From positions 1,003,501 through 1,067,500 of the forward strand of contig RCSZ01000008.1 in assembly GCA_014898425.1 (NCBI GenBank): a stretch of 64,000 nt of DNA, in the 5' to 3' direction. The notes beneath the pieces are model-generated. The model worked only from the letters and a program-made list of their open reading frames with translations. It was not told the origin of the DNA and searched no databases. Positions 12,823 through 24,989 of the stretch are shown here, piece by piece (positions within the stretch are counted from its first letter, which is position 1; each line of letters starts with the position of its first letter). A program made the translations under genes and the position numbers. The DNA is from Botryotinia globosa. Taxonomy: Eukaryota; Ascomycota; Leotiomycetes; Helotiales; Sclerotiniaceae.

Positions 12823-13680
12823 CTAATCGGAAATTTGGAGGAGAGTCGTGATCAATCCAAGGGATTGCCTTATAATGTACTTCATGTCGAAATTGTCCAA
12901 ATATGCCGTCGTATCCTGGACGAAAGTAGGTTCAAAAGCATCTTTTCTAAGCTCCCATAACTTAGGCTCGGGACTAGGTTGTGGAAGCAACATATCAGAT
13001 GTGAAAGGTCCTTGTTCCTCATCCATCTCCTCCGACTCCTCAGCCCCCGGCACGAGTTGTAGAGCCCAGAATGAAGATCCGGGAGCTTCCGTCAAGCGGG
13101 ATTGGAGAGTCTCGTGAACATCAGTCAATAGCTGGACGGCTCCGTTGTTCGTCCAGTCGTACCCCATTCCAGGATTTATCAATATGCGAGATTTTAGATT
13201 CTTCATCGCCTTCGCTGGGTCCGCGAATATTGTGCCTGGATTATTCATCCAGTCTCGCGAAACCGATTTACTCAAACGATATCTTCTCGTGTAAAGGACT
13301 TTGAAGAAGTGCCCTAGAAACCCTAGATCGTTTGTCACAACGATATACGCTTTCCATGCCGCTTCCCTGGCTTCTCTGTTGACATGGAGGAGGGAAAGCA
13401 CGAGGTCCTTCTTTTTGAGTGTAGTTAGACGTCGAAGGTGTGGGAGCTCGAATGTATTGGGCCAGTTGTGCGTATTTTCCTTCCTTACGATTCCACCTAC
13501 GTTGCTATCGCTTAGAAAGATGCTTGCATCTTGAGCGTTGTTTACATAGAAGACTTTTAGTGCTTCTTCAGCGGCAAACTTCCAGATGGTACACCGTACT
13601 TCAGCGGGAAGTCCTGAGAAAATTTGGATGACTTCTTTCTGCTCGGGCTGGAGTTGATTTTTGGAAGGATGCTTGGCCAT
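12823..13680 (-). CDS. 2EXR domain protein
   Basis: A single exon of 285 aa from the ATG at 13680. The frame stays open upstream but only with non-ATG codons, so the internal MAKHPSK methionine is chosen. Residues ~18-45 carry the 2EXR signature IQIFSGLPAEVRCTIWKFA followed by a short strand (KVFYVNN). Further conserved-looking pieces are LLHVNREAREAAWKAY and FADPAKAMKNLK. The family is greatly expanded in leotiomycetes and other Pezizomycotina and resembles F-box-like leaders, but its molecular role is unknown. It lies between an AT-rich island and a MITE, which fits an accessory locus. I see no truncation. Confidence 0.78.
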   Translation of the reverse strand: MAKHPSKNQLQPEQKEVIQIFSGLPAEVRCTIWKFAAEEALKVFYVNNAQDASIFLSDSNVGGIVRKENTHNWPNTFELPHLRRLTTLKKKDLVLSLLHVNREAREAAWKAYIVVTNDLGFLGHFFKVLYTRRYRLSKSVSRDWMNNPGTIFADPAKAMKNLKSRILINPGMGYDWTNNGAVQLLTDVHETLQSRLTEAPGSSFWALQLVPGAEESEEMDEEQGPFTSDMLLPQPSPEPKLWELRKDAFEPTFVQDTTAYLDNFDMKYIIRQSLGLITTLLQISD

Positions 13681-15152
13681 TGTATGACAAGCTTTGATGT
13701 GTTCAATGGAATAGAAGAGGGTAAGGTATGAATTTGAAGCCAATTATTGAATCTAGATAGATATTGAGGATACTTGATGATAATTAATGGTAATTGTGAT
13801 AGCTGATGGTGATGTGTGAAGCTGGTAGATGTTTCTGACAATTTTGACGGTAAAATATCTAGGGAATGTAATTGTTGGTATCAACTTGATTGATAAGTGT
13901 AAGTACTTAGTTCTATAATGATTGTATTATTCTTGATTATTATTATCTATAGGAAGTTAGTACTTAATATAGGGAAGCGCTAGTGCGACGCTAGCTAATA
14001 CAGTACCCTCTTTGATCACATGATCGATGTCCCGATAGTAATCTTGGTAGAGACTGGTTTTAAAAGAAGACAGAAAAGAAGTTCAAGGTGTCATCATTCA
14101 TATTTATTAAGGGCGGGGTGGTTGAAGCTAGTATCTAGTAAGTTCCACCCAGTCGTGCAAATCTAGCATCTTGGATTTCATTACTGATTGACGCTGACAA
14201 GCGTTAGGGCCCGTTCGGATCGATTTTTTTAATTATTACGAAAATCAGTTTAATAGATTTGTTGATTAAATATTTAGATTTTAGATCAATAAGTTTATAA
14301 AATGTAAAGTAACATATATTAATAAATGCCAATCAAAGTTGTATTACAAATTTGATGAAATTATTATACAAATTTTAAAATTTGTTAATTAATCAATATA
14401 ATATTGCTTTTTGTAGTTCAATATTAGTGTTTAACAAAACGCTTTTTATTATTATATTGTTAATATAAATTGTTGATTAATATCCACATTCAATAAACCA
14501 ACGCTTATTTAGACTATAATTATTATTAATATTGCCTAGAAAAATCGATTCGAACGGGCCCTTAGTCTCGAATTTGTGTTTGCCAGGAAGGAAACATTTG
14601 CCGATGATTTAAATGGTGGTTAGTGATGGAAAGTCACTTTCTTGAGACTTCAAAGGAGCTTTGAACAATTCAAAGAATTGTCTTTATGTCGGCGTTCTGG
14701 GCGGTTTAAAAAATCCAGCAGGTGGCTGATTGGACTTGGCTAGCAGGCAAGCTTATCCACACTTAGTTTTCCAATATTTGGAAGTAGGCTTGAGACAAAG
14801 CAAAGAAGAATCTGCAGCATGTTAGGGACGATGGTGATTAAGTAAAGTCACCAACCTATTGACCAAATATCATACTTCAATCCTCTTGAGGCGGTACAAC
14901 TGTACACCTCTTCAGAGCAAAGCTAACGCAGGCATAAAAAGACGCAGGGCGAAATGGCGATTTCATATACACTAGTTCCAAAAGTTACTAATCCAATCGA
15001 AATATCTAACAATTCTTGAGTCTTGAGCGTAGCGATCACAGAGTTCGTCACTGTCAGGCCAAATCTTTATCAACTCAATGGATTACTTCTTGCCACGGCG
15101 AGACTGAACAACCACCAACGCACACACAATGAGTGTTAATTTACTCCTGAAT
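13681..15152. other. Intergenic region containing a MITE
   Basis: No gene is supported. The main feature is the transposon-like element at 14207-14561. Just before it, near 13976-14000, is a short GC-containing imperfect palindrome (AGCGCTAGTGCGACGCTAGCT). A 12-bp direct repeat (TTACTCCTGAAT, two copies) overlaps the 3' end of the next gene near 15141-15165. Confidence 0.55.
14207..14561. mobile_element. Tourist-like (PIF/Harbinger) MITE, 355 bp
   Basis: The left end reads GGGCCCGTTCGGATCGATTT and continues in Ts. The right end, reverse-complemented, reads GGGCCCGTTCGAATCGATTT. These give terminal inverted repeats of about 22 bp with one mismatch. The element is flanked on both sides by TTA (14204-14206 and 14562-14564), the 3-bp TWA-type target duplication expected for PIF/Harbinger transposons, and the GGGCC start of the repeat also fits that superfamily. 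The interior is AT-rich and has no transposase frame, so this is a non-autonomous element that would need a transposase from elsewhere. Confidence 0.85.
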
Positions 15153-16054
15153 TTACTCCTGAATTTCCTCATCCGTGCCAATCAGTGTGAGGGGAGCAAA
15201 ACTTTCCGACAAGTCTGCAGCCATCTCATCACCATCTTCAGTATTCTCAGTCCTTGCCCCATCTTGAACGCTCATCTCATCCTGCTCTACCAACTCATTT
15301 AAATCTTCTAAAACCCTTCTATCGATTTCTCTCTCCCCGCTTCCAAAGATTATCTCACCAAACCTTGCCGCCAAGTCTGAATCATTCAAGAGTCTTTCAT
15401 TGGTTTCATTCTCCGTGCTTCCAGAGCTATTCTCATCTACAATATTCATCAGGTAATATTCTTCATTGACGTTCATCGACAGGGACTAGACTTACCTGGA
15501 GGTTCATCAACATATTCTGCGTCACTCGAAGTAAATTCATAAGAATTTTGCCGTGACTGTTTATCTCTTGCCGCCATGAAGGAATCGTGAAATTTTGGAT
15601 CCCACAGTCTGGGTCTCAACTCTTCTACCGATGCTCCATCAGTCACCATACTTTTCAAAACTCCATTCTCGTCAAATTGGTAATCAATTTCTAGCTCTTG
15701 TTTCGTGAAATCAAAATCGTCATGTCCGAAAATTTCACTGAGTTTTCTGACCTCGTTCCAGAGGTCTTCGTACTCCAGTTTAAGAGGATTGTGGGTATTG
15801 TACGTAAGATTATCGAATAAAGGTTTGGATGCCTCGATAAAGCTTTCAACGACTGCTTTTTCTTCATCACTGAGCTTCTCCGAATCTCTAAGTTCTTTTA
15901 GAGACTTGAGTGGATCGCTTTCCTCCAAGATTGCTTTTTTGAAGTGGTCATTTTTGAAAGCTGGGTAACCGACTGGATTTATGCCGCAGAAAATAGTCCT
16001 CTGGAGGGCATCCTTCCAAAAGTAAGAGATCTCTCTAGGACTTCTGTCCGACAT
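15153..16054 (-). CDS. Hypothetical protein, two exons
   Basis: Exons 16054-15496 and 15436-15153 (minus strand) join in frame across a 59-nt intron (donor GTAAGT, acceptor TTGTAG), giving 280 aa. The start MSDRSPREISYFW is preferred over in-frame upstream ATGs because the extra leader is unlike the rest. The protein is acidic and helical. An N-terminal part contains RTIFCGINPVGYPAF and a middle part contains KLSEIFGHDDFDF. The C-terminal exon is Glu/Asp/Ser-rich and probably disordered. I recognise no domain or catalytic motif. It may be a lineage-restricted leotiomycete protein. Confidence 0.6.
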
Positions 16055-17422
16055 AATGGGAAGATCTGGGGAGAAACTACTTAAGTGTAAGGACAGCGAT
16101 ATGTTGCGCAAAAATACTGATGTTGACAACGAATCGTGAGAGCGCTTGGAAACGAAGACTTGCAATCGATCTAAGAAAGGATGTGTCTGGTAGTATTAGG
16201 ATGAATTTATATCATTTTGTGATAAGATATGATGGCGAATCAAATATAGTGTCATGTGCATCCTTGTCATGTAGCTTTCCGTCAAACAGTTTTGCAGCCT
16301 GTTCTTTCTGTTTGTCTGCATGCGCATGCATTTTCTTTTTCTTAGAATTTGCGATGAAAGCCGCATGATATGAGAAAGCTACTGACTTAAGTCATGCTGA
16401 TCGAAGAGTGATGGAAAGATCGAAAACTTTCCTTATGGACCCGCAACATTCTCTCAATTTCTTCGAGCCTTTTACTGTCACAGCAAAGTAAAGCCACCTA
16501 AATCATGATTCTTGCAACCTTTCAATTACGTCCCGTGAAGCAGGACTACCTGAAAGTCATTTCCGTTCATCCATGATTGCTGTTTTGGTGCGATTGGTTT
16601 TAGGACGCAACTCAAATGCTAAGAATGATCAATTTCAAGATGACACAAGAAGCATGACCTATGCAGTCAATCAGGTCGCCATTGTTCTCTTTATTTCCAG
16701 TGATTCGATTGGATTCACATCCATATTCCATATCACGTCTTCATCGACGTGCCAGGAAAAGATGGAACATGCTCGTTATCATTAAAACACGTATCCTGAA
16801 ATCTACGATTTGAATAGACACTTCCAGAGAAAGGAATGATCCCAAGCGAGAATTAGATGCGAGCCACATTAGATTTCTCTTTGATTTCATGTGATACCAT
16901 CTGCTAATGTCATGATGGTACTTTTAGAAGGCTATACACCGAGTTCAAAACTTTAAGTATGTTCAGTATGAACTAGCCTGTATACAATGCGACAAACATG
17001 AGCCCCAGTATTTATCAATGACAAAGTTATGTTTGTCAGCCTTGCATTATTTATGCACCCCAAAGGCGTAGCGCGCACCGAGGGCGAAGTTAAGGATTTG
17101 CACAATTAATTTCATCGTTGAAACATCTGCTGCGGCAGTCCACGAATCACATCTCACATATGAATCCCACCAGGCTGATTCTGCGTGTCATTTCATCATG
17201 CAGTGGTTTATCTTTAGCTTACGCGACGAGGAATCCAGGGGGATTGCTGCTAAATCGAGTTGTGTATGATATCAGTACGATGTGGTTACACGCGGCCAAG
17301 TCTTCATGGGGGCCACTTCTCTAAACGAGACAATCAGCCACCTGAGTTATTACCCGCGATTAAATTTTGGAATGAACTCTTCGATTCAGAAAATGTTCAA
17401 TATGAAAGGAAAGAGTTAAGAA
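16055..17422. other. Intergenic, nothing recognised
   Basis: About 1.4 kb between the divergently oriented orphan gene and the CorA-like gene. Only short, overlapping open frames occur, none with domain similarity or usable splice structure. No repeat or RNA gene was seen. Confidence 0.5.
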
Positions 17423-19011
17423 ATGCCGCCGCGGAAGCAGCACAGACGCGTTAGCGCATTTCCCGCGATAGAAGAATATGGAGAAAGTACGCCGAATTCG
17501 TCAGTTCCAAGTCCATACGCAAGAAGTTTGAGGAGGACTACTTTTGTGGAGATATGGCCGAAAAATGTATGTGAAATCTCCTGCTTCTGAAAATTTATTG
17601 ACAGATTTCGTAGAATGGTCCCACCGAGGTAATCCGAGGAAAGATACCAGAAGATCAAATTCCCAGCTGGCTTGAACAAAAAGGTAGAATGGGTCTATCG
17701 ATACGATCAACATATATTCTGACCTTTCTATAGATGCTTTTGTTCATACAAATACTGAGGCATCGAAAACGGGTGCTCTAAGACTGCTGTTTGTGATCTC
17801 CTGAATCACATAGCTCGTGACTTCATGATTTTGACGCCCGAACTAATCAAAGAGCAATAGGTTTACAAATAGAGCTATAAATTCCGATAAGAAAGCTGTC
17901 GGGATGACTTTCAGTGATGCTACACTTCAAGTGATTATGAGCCGCCTTCAACTACCAGCAGCATTTGCACAGATGTTAGCACCAGATCAGATTGAACCTC
18001 CACGATTCTCTCATAATACTCTATTCGATACTCATGGAAACAATTTGGGTATGGGTACGTCTAGATTCAGACTCCTGAACTCACTGATTGTTGCTAAAAT
18101 AAGCTCACCCATCATCAGCATTAGCAATCCACTTTCATCGCTGGCGCCTTGAATCCATCTCTCTTGGTCTTTCCTATAATCAGAATACCAAAGTAACCAC
18201 GGCTCTTCTCCTCGAGAACTCCAAAGATCCAACCCACGAATCATTTATCCACTATATCCTGTTACAATCCACATACCTCACCCATCCGCTCTTCCTCCCT
18301 CTGATCCTCGCCGAGCTAATGCTCGACACTCACCGAACGCAATTAGATCGAACAACATCTCGCCTTCGAAACCTCGAATCTGCAATTGGTATTCACGACC
18401 ATGATTACCATTCCACCTCATCCCCCTCTTACAGCACACCTGACAAATCGCCCCTCCCAGACTTCCCCTTCATTTCTCGCTCGCTAAATGGAGAATCCAC
18501 CCGTCTAGCCCTCTACGAAGTAAAAGTAAGATCCAATATTCATCTCCTGCAAGCACTTCTTCGAGGCCCCTATTTCACAACTCTTCTCCCGATGAATCGA
18601 CGCATGATATGGATGGAACAAGCCAACATAGCCCTCCGAGAAAAATGCGAATTCCTTCTCGGCTGGAACGTCGAACTATCTTCTCGAGTCACTGGACAGA
18701 GACGAATCGTGAAGATTCAGATAGGTAGCGTACAGAACCTGCTTATGCAACGGGAATCGAAAATTACTACTTCGATGATGGAGGCTAGAAAAGGAGACGC
18801 AAATGCAATTAAGACGATTGCATTTTTATTGATGGCTTTTCTGCCTGGTGCATATATTGCGGTATTATTTAGTGGATCGATGTTTGATTGGCAGGCGGAA
18901 CGTATGGGTGGAATTTTGAGTGAGTGGTTTTGGCTGTATTGGGCGGTTGCGGGACCGCTGACGGCAGGGGTGCTAGGGACCTGGATTTGGTGGTGTAAAC
19001 CATGGCTGTGA
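17423..19011 (+). pseudogene. CorA-like Mg2+ transporter domain protein, frame unresolved near 17.8 kb
   Basis: The C-terminus is a fungal CorA-like membrane module. After a long cytosolic part it has two transmembrane helices (TIAFLLMAFLPGAYIAVLFS and WFWLYWAVAGPLTAGVLG) joined by a short loop. No GMN motif is seen in the loop, which is common in these fungal homologues. Proposed exons are 17423-17566, 17614-17683, 17734 to about 17800, about 17861-18054, and 18104-19011. The first two joins and the last (49-nt intron) close exactly in frame. The third exon reads GALRLLFVIS, a family-like motif, and then runs into TGA and TAG codons. The next coding block (MTFSDATLQVIMSRLQLP) resumes in the same frame about 100 nt later. 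No consensus GT-AG intron removes these stops cleanly, and a single-base shift would open LNHIARDFMILTPELIKE. So this is either an atypical intron or a disabled gene. If functional it would be a membrane protein; transport is inferred from family only. Confidence 0.55.
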
Positions 19012-20766
19012 GTTATCTTGGACAAAACTGTTGCAGCTTTGTTTCAATATTGGTGATGGTTAGGATTGTTTCATTCGGTGTTGATTTGGGGAACTTATGC
19101 AGTTCTTTTCTTTTGAGGAAAGCGTGGAAAAGCATTTAGGCAGAGTGCCTGAAATTAGCATTTTCTTGTATGTATACTATTTTCACGGGTTTTTATTTGG
19201 CAAGGGTCTTTTTATCAGTACCAAAAGAGAGGATTCTCATGTATTCCAATCAATAGATTTCATATCTTCGCTGCAAAGTGTGCAATTAAGTGTTTGCATT
19301 GCCAGTATCACTGACAATGCAACCTGTCACCTCAACCAAGCTCCAAATCTCTTGGATACGATGACACGCTTGAGCAGATGTTTCGTACGACTACAATTGA
19401 CATTTTGCGGGGTGCGCGTATTGAAAATATGCTCAAGGCAGATCAGAGATATGTCAAAAGATTCAAACCACGTGTGAGTAAGTTGGAAGGAACGGAGGAT
19501 TCAGTGTTTTTCCTAAACTCCGATGCAACGAGCGTGGATACAGTAGGGTGTATATTGTTTGCCGAAGTTTTTATCAGAAGTATAGTGTTCGATCAGATCC
19601 ACAAATTTCTCTTGCTCACTCAGGTGATAGGACTATTTCTCTTTCCCATTTCAAAGTTTCTCTTTCTCGCCCTTTTACACTCTGTTCTATTTTTTTTAAT
19701 GATTGTGTGGAGATGTAGCGACTATTCCCGAATTCAGAGAAAGACAGCATTGTATCAAACTTCTGATTGTTCTGCATTTCAGGTCATCAGCCTTTCTTTG
19801 TATCTATCCACCTTTGCTTATATTATGGAAACTCATGGCTAATGTCATGAACAGATTGGGACTTTCGCCATGGGTTAATACAACAGTATATTTTGAAGTT
19901 TGGCATAGATTGGAACATCAAAGCCTCAATATCCAATCTTTACCTGGAAGTTACTAAACTCCCTTCAGATATAGATGAATAGGACAAAAGCCCCATATGT
20001 AATTATCCACTGAAAGATTCAACCTTGAGGATTATTGATTATGATTGGTAAGTATAGGTTCTTAGCTACTGTCACCATTACTTATATACCTGATTAGATG
20101 TCTTAAGGTTTGAGATGATATACAAAGTAAATACCAAGTCAAAGTAAATATCGAGTCTAATTGGACTTAGCCACCGTATTGAGAATTGAATCATTGTTAA
20201 TGTCTACCTTACTTACAGCTACAGCTATATGATACTGACTATGAAATAGTTACTCTCAATTTAAGGTTATGGCACCGAAGTAGTAAAAGCTAGGGATACC
20301 GTAAACGTATCCACGATTCTTGATTTGGCATAAGGTAGTGGAATTCAAGGGCCAACATGCACCACTGACTGCAGGAGATGATATACAGCAATGATAGTCT
20401 GACAGCCTGTACTAAACTTCAAGGGACTACAGAGCAGCTCTTTGAAAACCTAGAGCAGAATTGAAGTACTCTAATATTCATCAAATATTTCTCTACATCA
20501 AAGAGATTAAGTGTGCATTCATGAAGACTCTGGATGAATTTTTTAAACGATCCAAAATCCCCAAGGAATCATAGATCTACACTTGATGAACTTTTGGTGA
20601 TTGTAAGTTTCTTGAAAATAGTGAATTTTTCTTAGTTTGGTGTTTAAACTGATTTGTCGTACCATGTGACCTCGAAATCTGGATGTGTATTTTATGTATG
20701 GTCTGTTCAACCCTTGACACTCGCACTTCCACCTCCACATTCATTTTCATCAGCAATCTCAAATCA
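19012..20766. other. Intergenic, nothing recognised
   Basis: About 1.75 kb with only short open frames. Several lie in AT-rich sequence between 19.1 and 19.95 kb and look hydrophobic only because of T-rich codons. No domain, RNA gene or repeat family was recognised. Confidence 0.5.
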
Positions 20767-22525
20767 ATGAAAAAAATGGACAACGCATCAGCTAACCCAT
20801 TACGCAAGAGGAAGAATTCCAATGTTAGCGAAGACATATCGCCAACTCCAAGTAAAGCAATAAAGCTTGAGAATTCCGATGATGTCGAAGAGCGCGCCGA
20901 TAATAATCATGCCGAAGCTACCGTGACGCCTTCAGTCAAGTCTGATCGATCAACAGCTGAAGTCGAGGAGTTCGATATGCAATCGCATATTTCTGAACTC
21001 TACAGATTTATTATCAGTGAACGCTCACTTGGCCGTAAGTGCATGACTGGCCATTTTCATCCCTAATCATGGCTGACAAGAATTTGATTTAGGTGCCCCT
21101 ATGAAGGTCCAGAGACGTATCAACATGGATTCTGCGTGCAGAAACTTCTATGCGTCATCCATACGTGATTGGATCGATCAGGAACATGGGAATTTTTTGG
21201 AGCAATATAGACAGAGACCAGATAGCAGAATCAACTTCAAGGGAACCCGGAAATACCTTACGGATATCGGAAAACTTTCACGTATGTCTCGTGGACTTTC
21301 GCTATCTTTCGAACTTGCACTCTACCTCTGCGAGCATTCTTACTTGGCACCAGAAAATGGCAAGATACCACGTCCAAATCGAGGCGATTGCGGCCCCTGC
21401 GACTCCCTACTACATAAGCTCTGCCTGAGAATGAGAGACGAATATCCCAGTTTTGAACCGGAAATACACCTTTCTCGTATTAACGACCAGCGGAAGCTTT
21501 TCGAGGCAGATGACGACGGCCTTATACAACACTTGTTGCGAACTGGAGATCTACTAGTAAGCTGGGTAGAAGGACCTTCTGCTGCTCAGGCTATTTATGA
21601 TAGTACGAAGGAACTAATATTGACCGACTATAACCATATAGTAGAGAAATTGCAATCTGCTGTGGCCAAAAACCATAGTAGCTCTGCACGCAACTCAAAC
21701 GTCCCTGGTCACTTGGTTCCCAGCGTGGAAAAGAGCCTTCCACAGGTCAAACGGCTGTTGTCCATGGCTGGAGGCAAAGGATTGGCTTTTGACCTGCTTC
21801 TGTTTGCTGGTCGGCACTCGTATGTCGAACGCAAAAAGGATCCTCTTGGTCGTAGGGTGACTGAAACTTTCGATCAGGCTGCCGACAATCTACTTGTCCA
21901 AATTTCAAACGCTATCAGGGAAGAGGATCCAACTTTCAGACCTGTTGATGCCATGGAAATGCTTATTGAAGAGATTGAGACTACCGGTTACATCGGATAC
22001 TTCCCGCAATCTTATAAACTGTTCTCGTCTTGGATGCCAGAAGTAGGAAAGTCTCATGCAAGAAAGGACTACGACGATCTCCACGCAAAAATAAAGAGCG
22101 CCCATGCTGCTGTTGAGCGCAGACTAGGAATTTTCGTGAAAGATGGATCTCGCCCAACCGTGGATCTGCTTGGCAGGAAAATGGTTGAATTTCTTGATGA
22201 TATCAACAAACTCAGCATGAAGTTGGGAGGACTTTTTCCTGCCATAGAAATTGCTCTGTTCTTAGGTGAGTGTTCCTATACTAAAATGGAGGGTTTGGGC
22301 CCGCTCTATGGCTGGGATAGCAAAAGTTCATTCCGTTGCAAGAGAGACTTCGATCCTCGGGGGGATGATTGCTTGAAGGAACTACTTCAAAGAGTGATCG
22401 ATGCCAACTTGTCGTTAGATATGGATTACTACGGGCGCCTGAAGAAGTCTGTTGATTACCTCAGGCCATACGGAATCACTACTTTCTTCCCGTTGTCCTT
22501 TGAACTACTCCGCCGATTATCTTGA
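20767..22525 (+). CDS. Orphan protein with three internal repeats
   Basis: Exons 20767-21034 and 21093-22525 join in frame through a 58-nt intron (GTAAGT donor, TTTAG acceptor), giving about 566 aa. The N-terminal ~85 residues are basic then acidic, with a likely nuclear signal (LRKRKNSN). The rest shows three related units at about residues 140-255, 300-402 and 443-566. Each begins with a helix of the type IGKLSRMSRGLSLSFELAL, LLSMAGGKGLAFDLLLFAG or INKLSMKLGGLFPAIEIAL, followed by HSY, HSY or CSY. Each then has a D-x-L-L helix, and the second and third close on FPxS-x-x-L. I do not recognise the fold. Isolated ATGs upstream (20683) would add an unlikely hydrophobic leader. Confidence 0.65.
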
Positions 22526-23645
22526 GAGCCATAAAATAGCGTCTCCTCTTTTCAAGGCTTAGAGATGTCAGTTGAAGTATGCTATTCACAGGAGTTATTG
22601 GGCGAGGATACATAAGTGTAGTACTTACTATGCAGAATCTTAAACTGGCGATATAATGACATGGAATAAGGCCAAAGAACCCCGATTAAACCAAAAGTAG
22701 ATAGCTATGGTTGAGGTATTTCAGCGATATTAGCAAAGCGAAGGCCGGGATACTGTACCAAAAGCCGTAATAATTAATTTGTTCCACATGTTTCCAACAA
22801 CTTACAAGTAGTCTACTTCGGAAAGTGACCACAGTGTATCTAACACAATCAGAAATCAATGGTCAGATGTCAAAACTCATGCATATCATAGAGGAGTGAA
22901 CTATAGAACTAGAGAGACGATCGCTGTCCAAAATTTATATTAGCTCTGGGCATGTCCATTTCGAACTCGTTCTGAGCTAAGATCAACAAAAGTCTCGTCT
23001 CACTATCTTGTGTAAGGCTGTATATTGCCTTATTAGTGAAAACCAGAACTTTGCCACAGTCTTTGGTATTTGAATCGCGGGTAAGCAAGTAGACCCTCGT
23101 TGAATCCCCCTACCCCTCGCCTCCGATCGAAGAAACATAAGCTGATACCAAGAAAGAATTGATTCGGTTTCATGTATTGCTATTTAATGATCTTCCTTCC
23201 GGAGCTCGTAGTTCTCATAGTCCACAGCTAAACGTGAAATAAGATCTTTCACAATTTGCTTTAGAGATCTCATCATCAAAGTGCTTAGTATTTGAATTTG
23301 AAGATATAATGGAGTACTATCCTCGTAGAAATGTAGAATATGGATTGATGACTGTAATAATAGGTCGTGGAGGAAAATAAGTTAGCATGAAGTGAAGTCT
23401 AATAACCCACAGCTACCCCTGTCAAAATATCTTGGCGCTCGCGTCCAAACGCGACGTACAGCAAGCAGCATTAAAGTAGCAAATTGATGAAATCCACTAA
23501 TACCACAACCACCATCTCACCTTGCCTACTTTCCGCCATTTCAAGGATTGAGAATTGATAATTCAATCAAAAGTCAAGCATTGCACAACCAGATTCCCGG
23601 CTGCCTGCTGACTCTCACTCCATCCCACCACTCCCCACAATCAAT
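22526..23645. other. Intergenic upstream of ARP1
   Basis: About 1.1 kb with no supportable gene. The 100-150 bp before the ARP1 start are C/T- and A-rich without strong TATA or GC boxes, as is usual for fungal housekeeping promoters. Nothing else is recognised. Confidence 0.5.
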
Positions 23646-24989
23646 ATGGCGGACACACTGCATAATGCTCCTATCGTTTTAGATAATGGTTCCGGTACGA
23701 TTCGAGCTGGGTTCGCTGGTGACGATCTGCCAAAATGTTACTTTCCCTCATTCGTTGGGAGGCCAAAACATTTACGAGTTCTGGCGGGTGCCTTGGAGGG
23801 CGATGTGTTTATTGGATCACGAGCGCAAGAATTAAGAGGACTGCTGAAGATTAAATATCCACTGGAACATGGCATAGTCACAGATTGGGATGATATGGAG
23901 AGGATATGGGAATATGTTTATGGAGAAGGTCTCAAGACTCTGAGCGAAGAGGTGAGTCTTTTGTTTCAGGTCTAAAGTGGAGTTGTTTGCTATTGCTTCA
24001 TATCTGGCAAGTTAAGCAGTAGTAGGTAGATCACTAACACTAATCATGCAGCATCCCGTTTTATTAACAGAACCACCTCTCAACCCCCGAAGCAATCGAG
24101 ATACGGCTGCACAAATTCTATTCGAAACCTTCAACGTCCCCGCTTTATACACTTCAATTCAGGCTGTCCTTTCACTGTACGCATCGGGGCGAACGACTGG
24201 AATAGTGCTCGATGCCGGAGATGGAGTCTCACATGCAGTCCCAGTATACGAAGGTTTCGCCATGCCAAGCTCAATACGAAGGATAGATGTGGCTGGACGA
24301 GATGTTACAGAATATATGCAAACTTTATTACGGAAAGCTGGATACGTTTTCCATACTAGCGCAGAGAAGGAGGTTGTGAGAATGATCAAGGAAAAAGTAA
24401 GCTATGTTGCAGGAGATCCAAAACGTGAAGAAAAGGAATGGTCTGGTGCAAAGCTGGGAGATGGGAAAGTCGTTGAATATGCATTACCTGATGGTAACAA
24501 GATTAAAGTAAGGCATCTGACATTGATATGTAGTAGTGACGCTAACTATTTCACAGATTGGAGCAGAAAGATTTAGAGCACCTGAGATTCTGTTTGATCC
24601 CGAGATTATTGGTTTGGAATACCCAGGTATTCATCAAATTGTGGTGGACGCTATCAATCGCACAGACTTGGACCTCAGAAAGTCTCTATTTGGAAACATT
24701 GTTCTGTCTGGTGGTAGCACCTTGACGAAGGGTTTTGGAGACAGGTTACTTCACGAAGTACAACGATTAGCAGTTAAGGATATGAGAATCAAGATCTTTG
24801 CTCCACCAGAGAGAAAATACTCAACCTGGATTGGTGGTAGTATCTTGGCTGGTCTGAGCACATTCAGAAAGGTATGTTTCAAGATCTTCCAAGTCTTCTG
24901 GGGTAAGATTACTAACTCATATTGCAGATGTGGGTAAGCATTGATGACTGGCATGAGAATCCCGATATCATTCATACAAAATTTACATA
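23646..24989 (+). CDS. ARP1: Actin-related protein 1 (centractin, dynactin filament subunit)
   Basis: Four exons (23646-23951, 24052-24507, 24557-24871, 24927-24989) join exactly in frame to 379 aa, the usual Arp1 length. The actin fold is clear. The phosphate-1 loop is [16 protein letters not shown], the second phosphate loop is [15 protein letters not shown], and the adenosine/hinge part includes [15 protein letters not shown] and [13 protein letters not shown]. The C-terminus [18 protein letters not shown] is characteristic of Arp1 rather than actin, which ends in KCF; the FVGRPKH stretch also fits Arp1. Arp1 polymerises into the short filament at the base of dynactin and is needed for dynein-driven nuclear migration and vesicle transport in hyphae (the Neurospora ro-4 type). 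The last exon is only 63 nt and is easily missed by gene finders. Confidence 0.95.
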
